Notes under the pieces: model-generated
The model's database searches: none
The model's input: only the letters and a program-made list of their open reading frames with translations
What the model was told of the DNA's origin: nothing
Assembly: GCA_012729835.1 (NCBI GenBank)
Contig: JAAYCK010000015.1
Location: forward strand, 1 to 40,943
Length of the DNA: 40,943 bases
Reading direction: 5' to 3'
DNA from: Syntrophomonadaceae bacterium
Lineage (GTDB): Bacteria; Bacillota; Syntrophomonadia; Syntrophomonadales; Syntrophomonadaceae
Position numbers and translations under genes: made by a program
Part shown: piece after piece, positions 1-7,624 of the stretch
Position numbering within the stretch: the first letter of the stretch is position 1
How the letters are laid out: each line of letters opens with the position of its first letter

Positions 1-870
1 CTGATACGGCTATTTATGACCGAAGGCCAACCCAATGGTCTTCGTACTGTTGAAATTTCTAACATGACCATACTAGCAACGTTTTTTCCCCGTACTAAAT
101 TAGACAAGTTTACTGCTCGTGAGGCCGCCCAAAAACCCGGTGTATATCTTCTGCTGGGATACGATTATAATGAACCGGATCAATTAGTATTGTATGTCGG
201 TGAGGGGGATCCGGTTCTACCACGATTGAAAAGCCATTCCGTTAATAAAGATTTTTGGACAGAAGCCATTGTCTTTTCATCTAAGGATGATTATTTAACA
301 AAGACCCAGATAAAATATCTTGAAGCTGAATTATATCGGTTAGCCAAAGAGGCATTCCAAGTCAAACTTGATAATTCACAGGTTCCTACTAAGCCGAAAA
401 TATCAGAGGTTGATAATGCTGAGGTTGATCAATTCTTGGATGGAATTAGATTAATACTGTTGTCTTTGGGCATTCAAATCCTGGAACCCGGAATAATTCC
501 TAATTCAATTGAGGATACGCAGAAAATCTTTGAATTAAAAGTTAAGAATGCAATAGGTAAAATGGTTATTAAAGACAATGATTATGTTGTACTGAAGGGG
601 TCAACTGCTGTTGCCGATAACCGTCCATCATGTCCTGATGCCATTAAGAAGATGCGTAAAAAATTAAAAGATACCGGTATCATAACAGACGGTGGAGAGG
701 GACTTTACACCTTTAACGAAAACATTAAATTTAGCAGTCCAAGTTATGCCGCTTCAGCAATAGTGGGGGGAGCCGCAAACGGCAGAAAACTTTGGAAGCA
801 TGGGGACAAAACATTAAAACAACTGGAGCAGGAGTCAAACCACGAAGAAGAGGACTTATTAAATGAGTGA
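1..870 (+). CDS. GIY-YIG nuclease family protein with C-terminal DUF4357-like domain (5' partial)
   Basis: The frame is open from base 1, and the codons before the first ATG (16) read on smoothly, so the true start is probably left of the window. Counting from that ATG, a GIY-YIG core is visible: GVY near residue 42, YVGEG near 60, a candidate catalytic Arg in VLPRLKSH and a candidate Glu in LEAELYRLA. The last 80 residues (KGSTAV, then KLKDTGII, then FSSPSYAASAIVGG) resemble the DUF4357 domain often found C-terminal to such nucleases. The expected activity is metal-dependent DNA cleavage; the target is unknown. It overlaps the next GIY-YIG gene by 8 bp and lies in the same direction as two dynamin-like GTPases, which suggests one operon. 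Confidence 0.8.
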   Translation: MIRLFMTEGQPNGLRTVEISNMTILATFFPRTKLDKFTAREAAQKPGVYLLLGYDYNEPDQLVLYVGEGDPVLPRLKSHSVNKDFWTEAIVFSSKDDYLTKTQIKYLEAELYRLAKEAFQVKLDNSQVPTKPKISEVDNAEVDQFLDGIRLILLSLGIQILEPGIIPNSIEDTQKIFELKVKNAIGKMVIKDNDYVVLKGSTAVADNRPSCPDAIKKMRKKLKDTGIITDGGEGLYTFNENIKFSSPSYAASAIVGGAANGRKLWKHGDKTLKQLEQESNHEEEDLLNE

Positions 871-1324
871 GCAATTTAATAATTTTGTAGAGCAATTAAC
901 CGGATTGTTTGAAAGACTGATCTCCTCTCCGCTCTTATCCCGTGATAAATTAGATAACTTGCCGGCTAAAGGGATTTATGTCTTTTACGAAAATGGTGTG
1001 CCCGTTTATGTCGGTAGGACCGATAATCTAAAAAGAAGGCTCCTACAGCATTCCAGACCCAGCTCAGGTCATACTAGTGCTACCTTTGCATTTAACCTGG
1101 CTAAACTAGATGCCCAACAAAAAGGCCTGGATACTAGTAGAAATAGAACAGTATTAGAAACAGATAATGATTTTAACTTGCTGTTCCTTGCCGCAAAAGA
1201 ACGGGTTGCCAATATGTCGATCAGAGTAATTGAGATTGAAGATCCAATTATTCAAACCCTGTTTGAAGTCTATGCAGCAGTAGGTTTAAATACGTTAGAT
1301 TTCAATAGTTTTGAAAACCATTAG
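863..1324 (+). CDS. GIY-YIG nuclease family protein
   Basis: This 153-residue single-domain protein has GIY near residue 38, YVGRT near 51, the Arg-rich helix NLKRRLLQH, and a C-terminal stretch LFEVYAAVGLNT ending in FNSFENH. That layout is typical of a stand-alone GIY-YIG family with a late catalytic Glu. The start ATG overlaps the end of the upstream nuclease gene, and a GAGGA ribosome binding site lies inside that gene, so translation is likely coupled. A second, different GIY-YIG protein directly after the first suggests they work together. The two GTPase genes follow after 71 bp. The substrate is unknown. Confidence 0.8.
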   Translation: MSEQFNNFVEQLTGLFERLISSPLLSRDKLDNLPAKGIYVFYENGVPVYVGRTDNLKRRLLQHSRPSSGHTSATFAFNLAKLDAQQKGLDTSRNRTVLETDNDFNLLFLAAKERVANMSIRVIEIEDPIIQTLFEVYAAVGLNTLDFNSFENH

Positions 1325-1395
1325 GTCGGATGAAGTTGGCTGATGTCCTCGAGATAATCATTAGTATAAATATTTATAGAGGAATTTAAGCGATT

Positions 1396-3513
1396 ATGAG
1401 TGCCCATCATACTCAATCTATTCCAATAGAAGAGCCTTCGAATAAGCTAGAATATGCACTTGAGCAATGCCAAAAAGCGGCAAGACATGGGTATGAAATT
1501 GCCGAAGCTCATCTTATGGAATCAGCTATGGCAATAAGTGTTATGTCTAATTCCTTGTTAGATTGTCTTAATGCCATAGAATTAAACCCTATTAGAACAC
1601 CGGGTATCGTTGATCAACTGAAGAATCAACTTACTGGCGTAATATACGAATTAGAGCAACTGCAGCGCAATACTGAACTAGATTTAGAAGAAAGAATTCG
1701 TCGGTTAGATCGTTTTTCCATAACGTTGTTTGGTCGTACAATGGCTGGCAAATCTACATTAATGGAAATCCTAACTCGAGGCGATGGATCATCTATTGGG
1801 AAAGGTGCTCAGCGTACAACTCGAGATGTTCGATCTTATGATTGGAAGGGCATGGAAATTACAGATGTCCCAGGCATTGCAGCGTTTGAAGGAAATGACG
1901 ATGAAGAATTGGCTTATAAATCTGCTTCACAGGCAGATTTAATATTATTTCTTATTACTGACGATGCCCCTCAACCAGTTGAGGCAGAGTGTTTAGCCAA
2001 TATACTGAGAATTGGCAAACCCGTTCTAGGTATATGTAATATTAAGGCAGCCGTAGATGTGTCCGATGACTTAGATATATTTCTTCGGAATCCTAACCGT
2101 TATTTTGACCCGATCAGAATCAAACAATTAATAAATCAGTTTAATATATTTACACATGAATACATACCCGGAAATCGGATTCCTTTTGTTGCTGCTCACC
2201 TGAGATCACGTTTTCTCGCTAATCAGACTCAAGATCCTGGTTTAAAAGAAAAGCTAGAAAAGGCCAGCAGGTTCTCTGATATTGAAGACTACATAATAAG
2301 GGATATTATCGGAAGAGGAACATTTCTTCGCACAAAGAGTTTCATAGATGGGGCTTTGCTTCCAGTATTAAATCTTACTGATATGCTCCTTGATTTCAGC
2401 TCCCAAAATTCAGCCAGTGGCCGTGTTTTAGTTGGCAAACGTCGCCAATTCTATACTTGGGCAAACGAATTTAAAATTGACGGTGAACAACGAATATACA
2501 CGCTTGTTTCTAAAATATGTAATAATCTTAGAGATGATATCCCCGTATTTGCTGAAGATCATTTCGGTGATAAAAAAGCCGGAGAAAAGTGGACTAGTCA
2601 TATAAAATCTTCTGGCATTAATGATAAAATTAACAACTTACAAAAAGCCCTTATAGAAGACTGTAGAATAGCTCTAATTGAAATAACACGTGAATTAAAG
2701 ACTGAGTTGTCTCTTGTCAGTGAATTCACGGATGCTCGAAATATTAAGACAGATAGCATTTTTGATACTAAACGCGCCTGGAACTGGAGTGTTAACTTTG
2801 TTACAGGCGGACTCACTTTAGCGGCTATAATTCTTGGGAGCGGTCCTCTTGGTTGGGCCGCTGCAGGGGTCGGTATTCTAGGGTGGGCCGTTTCATTATT
2901 ATTTGATAGTCGAGAAGCAAAAACTCAGCGAGCACGACATAAGCTTATAGATCAATTAAAGGCCAGTGTTGATCGAATTGAAATAGATTTACGGACTCGG
3001 CTCATTGATTGGTTTCACAAAGAATTATTCAATAAACTAATATATATATTCCTCAACGACCTAAAAACAGTTACTTCAGGATTATTTGAATTAGCGGATG
3101 CCCAAAGAGTGTTATCATGGACCTTAACTCGTAGACAAAAAGATCTTAATAGAATTTTAATCAAGGAAGCATTCATTAATTTGGGAGCTATCGACGAACT
3201 CAACTATATTCAGGATGTTGCGCGTATTCCGGGTATTGCTACAATGCTTATGATAAAACCTGATGTAAGATTTCCCGGCCCTATCCGTGTTGAGATTGAA
3301 CGACTACTGGGAGAACCACTATGGTTTGTTATTAATAATGAAAATGAAAAATCTATTCTTTCACAGGCTATCGGGCGGGGATGTTCAAAAGAAAAAATCA
3401 ATATTGAATGGGATTTGCGGGTTGTACATGTTCCCATGGATGAATTTGATCTATTAACAAAATCAAGGATAAAATTAGCACAACAACTTACAGAACTACA
3501 CATAGTAAAATGA
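1396..3513 (+). CDS. Dynamin-like GTPase, first of a pair, with central membrane hairpin
   Basis: The 705-residue protein has a G1 P-loop GRTMAGKST at residues 113-121, a TT pair in the G2 position, and G3 DVPG at 157-160. The G4 position (CNIKA near 214) lacks the usual NKxD pattern. Residues about 466-505 are strongly hydrophobic (GGLTLAAIILGSGPLGWAA and on), consistent with a membrane-inserting hairpin, and helical regions flank it. Bacterial dynamin-like proteins use GTP to remodel or seal membranes, and some protect against phage. The ribosome binding site (AGAGGA, about 12 bases before ATG) is spaced rather far. The partner GTPase starts 13 bp after the stop, so the two are probably co-translated. 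A generic GTPase of the same superfamily is the main alternative. Confidence 0.75.
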   Translation: MSAHHTQSIPIEEPSNKLEYALEQCQKAARHGYEIAEAHLMESAMAISVMSNSLLDCLNAIELNPIRTPGIVDQLKNQLTGVIYELEQLQRNTELDLEERIRRLDRFSITLFGRTMAGKSTLMEILTRGDGSSIGKGAQRTTRDVRSYDWKGMEITDVPGIAAFEGNDDEELAYKSASQADLILFLITDDAPQPVEAECLANILRIGKPVLGICNIKAAVDVSDDLDIFLRNPNRYFDPIRIKQLINQFNIFTHEYIPGNRIPFVAAHLRSRFLANQTQDPGLKEKLEKASRFSDIEDYIIRDIIGRGTFLRTKSFIDGALLPVLNLTDMLLDFSSQNSASGRVLVGKRRQFYTWANEFKIDGEQRIYTLVSKICNNLRDDIPVFAEDHFGDKKAGEKWTSHIKSSGINDKINNLQKALIEDCRIALIEITRELKTELSLVSEFTDARNIKTDSIFDTKRAWNWSVNFVTGGLTLAAIILGSGPLGWAAAGVGILGWAVSLLFDSREAKTQRARHKLIDQLKASVDRIEIDLRTRLIDWFHKELFNKLIYIFLNDLKTVTSGLFELADAQRVLSWTLTRRQKDLNRILIKEAFINLGAIDELNYIQDVARIPGIATMLMIKPDVRFPGPIRVEIERLLGEPLWFVINNENEKSILSQAIGRGCSKEKINIEWDLRVVHVPMDEFDLLTKSRIKLAQQLTELHIVK

Positions 3514-3526
3514 AAGGATGATAACC

Positions 3527-5248
3527 ATGGAAATACCTGAGTTTAATATTCTTAATTGGGCAACGGTTGGAAATGCCTTATTAGATAAAGCGAGAAATAT
3601 CCTCATTAATGCTCACAGCGATCAACTCCGTCTTTTAACTGGTAGAATTCCTTCATCCATTGTGCCTCCTGACGAGGCTATAGAAGTGGTTTTTGCAGGT
3701 CAATACGGTGCAGGAAAATCAACCATCCTAAAACAATTGACTGGAAGAGATGATATATCAGTGGGAGCCGGTATTAGTACACAACTTGCTCATAGATACG
3801 ATTGGAATGGAATTAAAGTTACCGATACTCCTGGTATTCACACTAAAATCCGCCCTGACCATGACGAAGTTTCATATCGTGCTATAGCAGAAGCAGACTT
3901 ACTTGTTTTTGTTATTACTAACGAACTTTTTGATTCAGAATTGGCTCAGCATTTTCGAAAACTTGCTATTGAGCGAGACAAGGCGCATGAGATGATGCTA
4001 GTGGTTAACAAGATGCGCCGTTGCTCTAATGGTAATAGTCCAGAAGCCCAAGAAACCATTAGAGAAGACCTCAGAAGGGTCCTTCTTCCGTTTTCTCCAG
4101 AAGATCTACGTACATCTTTTATTGATGCAGAGGCAGCAATCGATAGTATGTCCGAAAGTGATGAGCATATTAGGGTGGCCCTATGGAAAAAAAGCGGTTT
4201 TGAATACTTTGTAGAAAATTTAAATGACTTTGTTCGTTCCAAAGGCTTAACTGGCCGTTACACAACAGCACTTTATTCTCTTGAGCAAGTTCTCCAGGAA
4301 GCACTTGCACAAGAATCAACCGGCGATGCTGATATTGATTCACTTGAAGAGTTATTACTTCAACGACGCAGAGCTATTCTTGAAACCCAGGAGCGAATTC
4401 CAAGGGCTGCAGCGAATGAAATTCAAAAAATTAGTTCGAAAATACGCGAAGAGGGGCGAAGAGCTTCTGAACTTATTCATGGTTCTGCTGACCAAGAGGC
4501 CGTGAATAGAGAAATACAGGCAGCTCAAAACCGTGTCCAACAATACTCAGAAGAACTTAGCAAATCGGTTCAAAATGTCATTGGAACCCAAATTGCGAAT
4601 CTTGATGAACGTCTGGGAGAAATATTAGACAGTGAATTAGCCAAAGAATTAATTCCTCGATTAATTCATCGTATTGAAGACCAAGATATTTCTCTAGAAG
4701 CCATTTCAAATATGAAAACAATATCCAACATTGCTAGTCAGCTAGGGACCTTTCTTATTAAGAACTCTTTCAAAGCAGAATCCGGCACTTTGGCGGGATT
4801 ATCGAAACTCAGTGAATATTCAGGAACCCCAATACATAAAGCTGTTCTTGAAGTAGGTCATTTCTTCGGTAAGTCCTTTAAACCCTGGGAAGCCGTTAAA
4901 TGGACTCGTGGGATAGCCCATGCTGGACGTGTTTTAGCTGTAGCTGGAACGGTATTAACATTCGTTTTGCAAATAAAAGACGATTGCGATGCTACTCAGT
5001 TGGAAAATGATCTTCGTGAAAATAGGTCTACAATAAGAAATGGATTTAATGATGCAGCACATGTTATCGAAATGCATTATGAAGAGGCAACGAAGGCATA
5101 TGTAGCAAGTATTTTGACTACTGACCTCGAACTTATAGATCAACAACTTGAAGAAATTAGGAACATGCAACAACAAAGAAGCAATACATATAACAATCTG
5201 ATTTCCTTGCTGAAAGAAACTAGGGAACTCATATCAATGTTACATTAA
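3527..5248 (+). CDS. Dynamin-like GTPase, second of a pair
   Basis: This 573-residue GTPase has G1 GQYGAGKST at residues 58-66, ST in the G2 position, G3 DTPG at 100-103, and G4 NKMR at 161-164 (the usual Asp replaced). A long helical, probably coiled-coil region follows (about 260-370). A short hydrophobic stretch lies near residue 470 (GRVLAVAGTVLTFVLQI). The ATG at 3527 is preferred over the in-frame ATG at 3518, because AAAGGATG sits 6 bases before 3527 but touches 3518. It lies 13 bp behind the first GTPase. Paired dynamin-like proteins often form hetero-oligomers on membranes, which is a reasonable inference here. Confidence 0.75.
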   Translation: MEIPEFNILNWATVGNALLDKARNILINAHSDQLRLLTGRIPSSIVPPDEAIEVVFAGQYGAGKSTILKQLTGRDDISVGAGISTQLAHRYDWNGIKVTDTPGIHTKIRPDHDEVSYRAIAEADLLVFVITNELFDSELAQHFRKLAIERDKAHEMMLVVNKMRRCSNGNSPEAQETIREDLRRVLLPFSPEDLRTSFIDAEAAIDSMSESDEHIRVALWKKSGFEYFVENLNDFVRSKGLTGRYTTALYSLEQVLQEALAQESTGDADIDSLEELLLQRRRAILETQERIPRAAANEIQKISSKIREEGRRASELIHGSADQEAVNREIQAAQNRVQQYSEELSKSVQNVIGTQIANLDERLGEILDSELAKELIPRLIHRIEDQDISLEAISNMKTISNIASQLGTFLIKNSFKAESGTLAGLSKLSEYSGTPIHKAVLEVGHFFGKSFKPWEAVKWTRGIAHAGRVLAVAGTVLTFVLQIKDDCDATQLENDLRENRSTIRNGFNDAAHVIEMHYEEATKAYVASILTTDLELIDQQLEEIRNMQQQRSNTYNNLISLLKETRELISMLH

Positions 5249-5275
5249 ACATGATCTATCATTAACCGTACCCCA

Positions 5276-6112
5276 AAGCCCGCTCCATGCACAGGCTCCG
5301 GGCTTCCCTAGCGGCGCTCACCCGCGTGCGCTGCGCGATTACATACGCGGATGTTCGCGGCCCTGCGCCTGAGCCTTCCGCTCGGTGGCCGAGGGATACC
5401 CTGTCCGTCCTTGAAGAACTGAAGGGCCGTACAGCGTATCCCCGCACCTATCTGGTCGTATGGTCTGGCAGACAACCCGCCGCCCGGCTCTCTCCGGGGC
5501 AGCCGCCCCTCCAGGCCGGTTTACATTGCGCTGCGCGCCCAGCCTTCCGGGATAACATGCGCCTGTCCTTCCGTTCGCCCGGCTGATCTGGGTGGTTTCC
5601 CCGCAGGCCTGGCTCAATCGCCGCCCGTCCTCCCGCTGGTCGGACCGGCTGGCTGGGTGACCTGATCAATCCTTCATCCCTAAAAGAATCCTTACTCTCC
5701 CGCTTCGCGCCGGGGTTATTACAGTCCTCGCCGGACAAGCATTCCAGTCTTGCCAGACAGTCTATTCTTTGCTCGCCGCACGGCATCCCTGCTCCCGGTT
5801 CCTCCTCCGTCGTCACCCGGCTACTGGATATCATTACAGTGACCGGCTCCCTGCCGGTCGCCCGTCACGGCGGGCAGCTGATGAAGTGAAGTCTCGGCCC
5901 TGGCTCCGCTGCGCTGCGGCTTGGACAGGTCCTGTCACGGGGGTTGGCCTTATCCCTTGGCGATGGCATACCGGGGATGAACAGTAGTTTCTCTCCGCCA
6001 TCGCTTAACCATGATACCACCCCCGCGCCACCCGTCCAGGCTGGCCTCCCCTTCCCTGTTCATGCCCGCTTTGGGGGTTTGGGGGTATCCGGCTCCGGTT
6101 CCCAGGGATAGG
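5276..6112 (-). ncRNA. Long GC-rich structured non-coding element, copy A
   Basis: No convincing protein is encoded here on either strand. Read leftward from 6112, the sequence aligns in order with copy B (7625 onward): a nested stem beginning ATCCCTGGG, then GGTGGC and CCCCGGTA blocks, CCTGTCC, GCCGGGTGACGA, GAGGAACCGGG, GTCTGGCAAGAC, CCGGCGAGGACTGTAAT, and later GGGCGAACGGAAGGACAGGC. A stem of 8 perfect pairs joins 5997-6004 to 5960-5967. Two small hairpins lie at 5747-5758 and 5724-5736. A closing stem AAGCCCG/CGGGCTT (5299-5305 with 5276-5282) marks the far end. The base changes relative to copy B keep the pairing. The leftward strand is purine-rich with repeated GGAGCG. I infer a large structured RNA of unknown family. 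Confidence 0.5.
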
Positions 6113-6185
6113 TTTTCCATTTGAGCGCGAATGAATGGCGGTCACGTTATTGGCCGCCGATATTGAAATTATGTGGTTGGACGCA

Positions 6186-6205
6186 GGGCAGCCGGTCGGC
6201 TGCCC
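6186..6205. terminator. Strong hairpin after the three-gene cassette
   Basis: GGGCAGCC and GGCTGCCC form an 8-bp perfect stem with a 4-base loop, 12 bases beyond the stop codon of the leftward gene at 6217. There is no T-tract, so it may be a weak or Rho-assisted terminator, or a boundary or processing hairpin between the cassette and element A. Confidence 0.4.
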
Positions 6206-6216
6206 CGATACTGTAA

Positions 6217-6498
6217 TCAGTCCTCCATACCCAGAGCCAGGTAGCTCTCATAAGACAGGTCGTTATAGAATACGGTCATATTTCTACCGATATTAAACCA
6301 GTGGTAGCCATTACGACTGACCGGTACCACCGGCTGATTCACCGCTTCGCCCAGGATACGGGCCGCTTGCAGTGCAGCCGGGGTAAATTCCAGGTAAGGG
6401 TTCCGGCTGGTATGAAAATTAATATCGATAGTAGGGATCAGGCCTAACTCGTTCTCCAGGGTCTCTCTTAACTGGTTCAGGGCTTCGTTAATGCTCAT
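6217..6498 (-). CDS. Hypothetical protein, last gene of the GC-rich cassette
   Basis: The protein has 93 residues and I do not recognise a family. It is soluble and mildly acidic, with an N-terminal helix (NEALNQLRETLENELG) followed by alternating short strands (TIDINFHTS, VVPVSRNGYHWFNIG). The composition looks like a genuine small alpha/beta protein. A GGAGAGGAAAGT ribosome binding site precedes the ATG. It is the third gene transcribed from the promoter at 7451-7479, 47 bp after the 122-residue gene. Its codons are GC-rich like its neighbours and unlike the AT-rich genes either side of the island. Confidence 0.65.
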   Translation of the reverse strand: MSINEALNQLRETLENELGLIPTIDINFHTSRNPYLEFTPAALQAARILGEAVNQPVVPVSRNGYHWFNIGRNMTVFYNDLSYESYLALGMED

Positions 6499-6545
6499 AC
6501 TTTCCTCTCCTCTCTAACTGTGGGGTAAGACAACCGGCAGTTCAA

Positions 6546-6914
6546 TTACAACAGGCCTTCATCCCGGCGGCGATGGTACTCCATATCGGCAGCATCGTCA
6601 TCGTACATCCAGGCTGGACCACTGCGCTTCGCCCTCCGGGCCTCCGGTTCTGGATCCCAGTCGTAAAACTCGCCGATCAGTTCGTCCGGATCCATGCAGT
6701 AGTCCAGAAGTTCCTCCAGCAGATCCGTAAGGTAATCCAGCAGGTAGTCCCTCACCTGGCCGCGCAGTCCGGTTATGGCCCCCTGGTCAGCTTCCCATCG
6801 GCAGCAGCACCGGTTATAGCTGGCCAGTTCAATATAGCCTCCAGCCAGGGTGTCCTCTAACCGGCTGCGTACCGCCTTCTGCAGTTCAGAGCGGTTAAGG
6901 ATATGGTGTACCAT
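6546..6914 (-). CDS. Hypothetical acidic protein, middle gene of the cassette
   Basis: The protein has 122 residues and no family is recognised. It is strongly acidic, with a central helical run (RDYLLDYLTDLLEELLDYC) and a charged tail (WDPEPEARRAKRSG, then MYDDDAADMEYHRRRDEG). Three consecutive cysteines (NRCCCRW near residue 36) are unusual. GGGGAGGAATAG precedes the ATG at good spacing. It lies 36 bp after the HIRAN-like gene and is almost certainly in the same transcript. Acidic small proteins of this kind are common on phages and plasmids, but nothing in the sequence fixes its role. Confidence 0.6.
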   Translation of the reverse strand: MVHHILNRSELQKAVRSRLEDTLAGGYIELASYNRCCCRWEADQGAITGLRGQVRDYLLDYLTDLLEELLDYCMDPDELIGEFYDWDPEPEARRAKRSGPAWMYDDDAADMEYHRRRDEGLL

Positions 6915-6950
6915 TACTATTCCTCCCCTCTATGGTCCAGGGCGGGCGGC

Positions 6951-7403
6951 TTACGCCACCCCGGCCACCTGGTAGGCAAAATTCACGCCGTAATTACGGA
7001 AATGCTCTCCTCCCGGTCCCCCGGTGATCTCCACGTCCAGCACGTCTACCCTGATCCCGGCATCCATTAGCGGGGCTACCCGGTCGGCCCGGTCGCGGGA
7101 GAGATACCCGACATGGCAGGTATGACCGGAAGCCGGGTGGACCAGCACCACTGCTACCGCCAGGGGATCGGCCTGGTTCCCCGGCTCCCGCTCCAGTCGG
7201 GCAGTAATTCCATTAAGCCCTCTACGGGCCAGCTTCTTCAGGATCTCCTGCCGACCGTCGAAGCTGACTCCCCGGGCCTTGGTGTACTCCGGGTCCTGTG
7301 ACCGGACCAGGTTCCAGGCTACAGTCAGGGCTGCCGACCGGGAGAGTTCTGCCTGGTAGTACAGCCGGTTAGCCATCTGAAACAACATCTGCCGGTTAAA
7401 CAA
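6951..7403 (-). CDS. HIRAN-like domain protein, first gene of the cassette
   Basis: The start is taken as TTG at 7403, because AAGGAGG lies about 10 bases upstream; the next in-frame ATG would lack a site. The C-terminal two thirds match the pattern of a HIRAN domain: GITARLEREPGNQADPLAVAV, then HVGYLSRDRADRVAPLMDAG, then a closing strand. HIRAN domains bind DNA ends or single-stranded DNA and occur in helicases such as HLTF and in stand-alone phage or plasmid proteins. The N-terminal helical part (RSAALTVAWNLVRSQ) precedes a conserved-looking GVSFDGRQEILKKL segment. It is first in the leftward cassette, directly behind a well-formed promoter. The HIRAN call is by pattern and is fairly likely. 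Confidence 0.6.
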   Translation of the reverse strand: MFNRQMLFQMANRLYYQAELSRSAALTVAWNLVRSQDPEYTKARGVSFDGRQEILKKLARRGLNGITARLEREPGNQADPLAVAVVLVHPASGHTCHVGYLSRDRADRVAPLMDAGIRVDVLDVEITGGPGGEHFRNYGVNFAYQVAGVA

Positions 7404-7423
7404 TCAAACCGCCTCCTTGTCGT

Positions 7424-7479
7424 GTTGCTTGTTGCAACCTTATATAATATATTATAGTTGCTTTATGCAACAACGGCAA
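7424..7479 (-). promoter_or_regulatory. Sigma-A promoter with two inverted-repeat operators for the cassette
   Basis: On the minus strand, TTGCCG (7474-7479) and TATAAT (7451-7456) are separated by exactly 17 bases. The spacer holds an inverted repeat GTTGC-N5-GCAAC (7457-7471). A second copy of the same GTTGC-N5-GCAAC repeat lies downstream of the -10 at 7424-7438. Their centres are 33 bp apart, close to three helical turns. This is the expected layout for a repressor binding two operators. No regulator gene is adjacent, so one of the cassette proteins or a distant protein would have to bind. Confidence 0.7.
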
Positions 7480-7624
7480 CCTTTCAAAGCCCACTATACC
7501 CGTTATTTATGACGTTTTTGCCTCAATTCACGCACGTAATCCTGCAGTTTAAACCCAGTTTTTGTATGGCATTAGCAGTGAATAAAGCCCAATGTTCCGG
7601 ACTTCCTGCCTCCGAAACACGCTC

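Noticed and set aside
5448-5834. 128-codon open frame on the minus strand inside element A
   Set aside because: Composition is Arg/Gly/Pro-rich as expected from GC-rich non-coding DNA, frames overlap on both strands, and the translation is not conserved in copy B.
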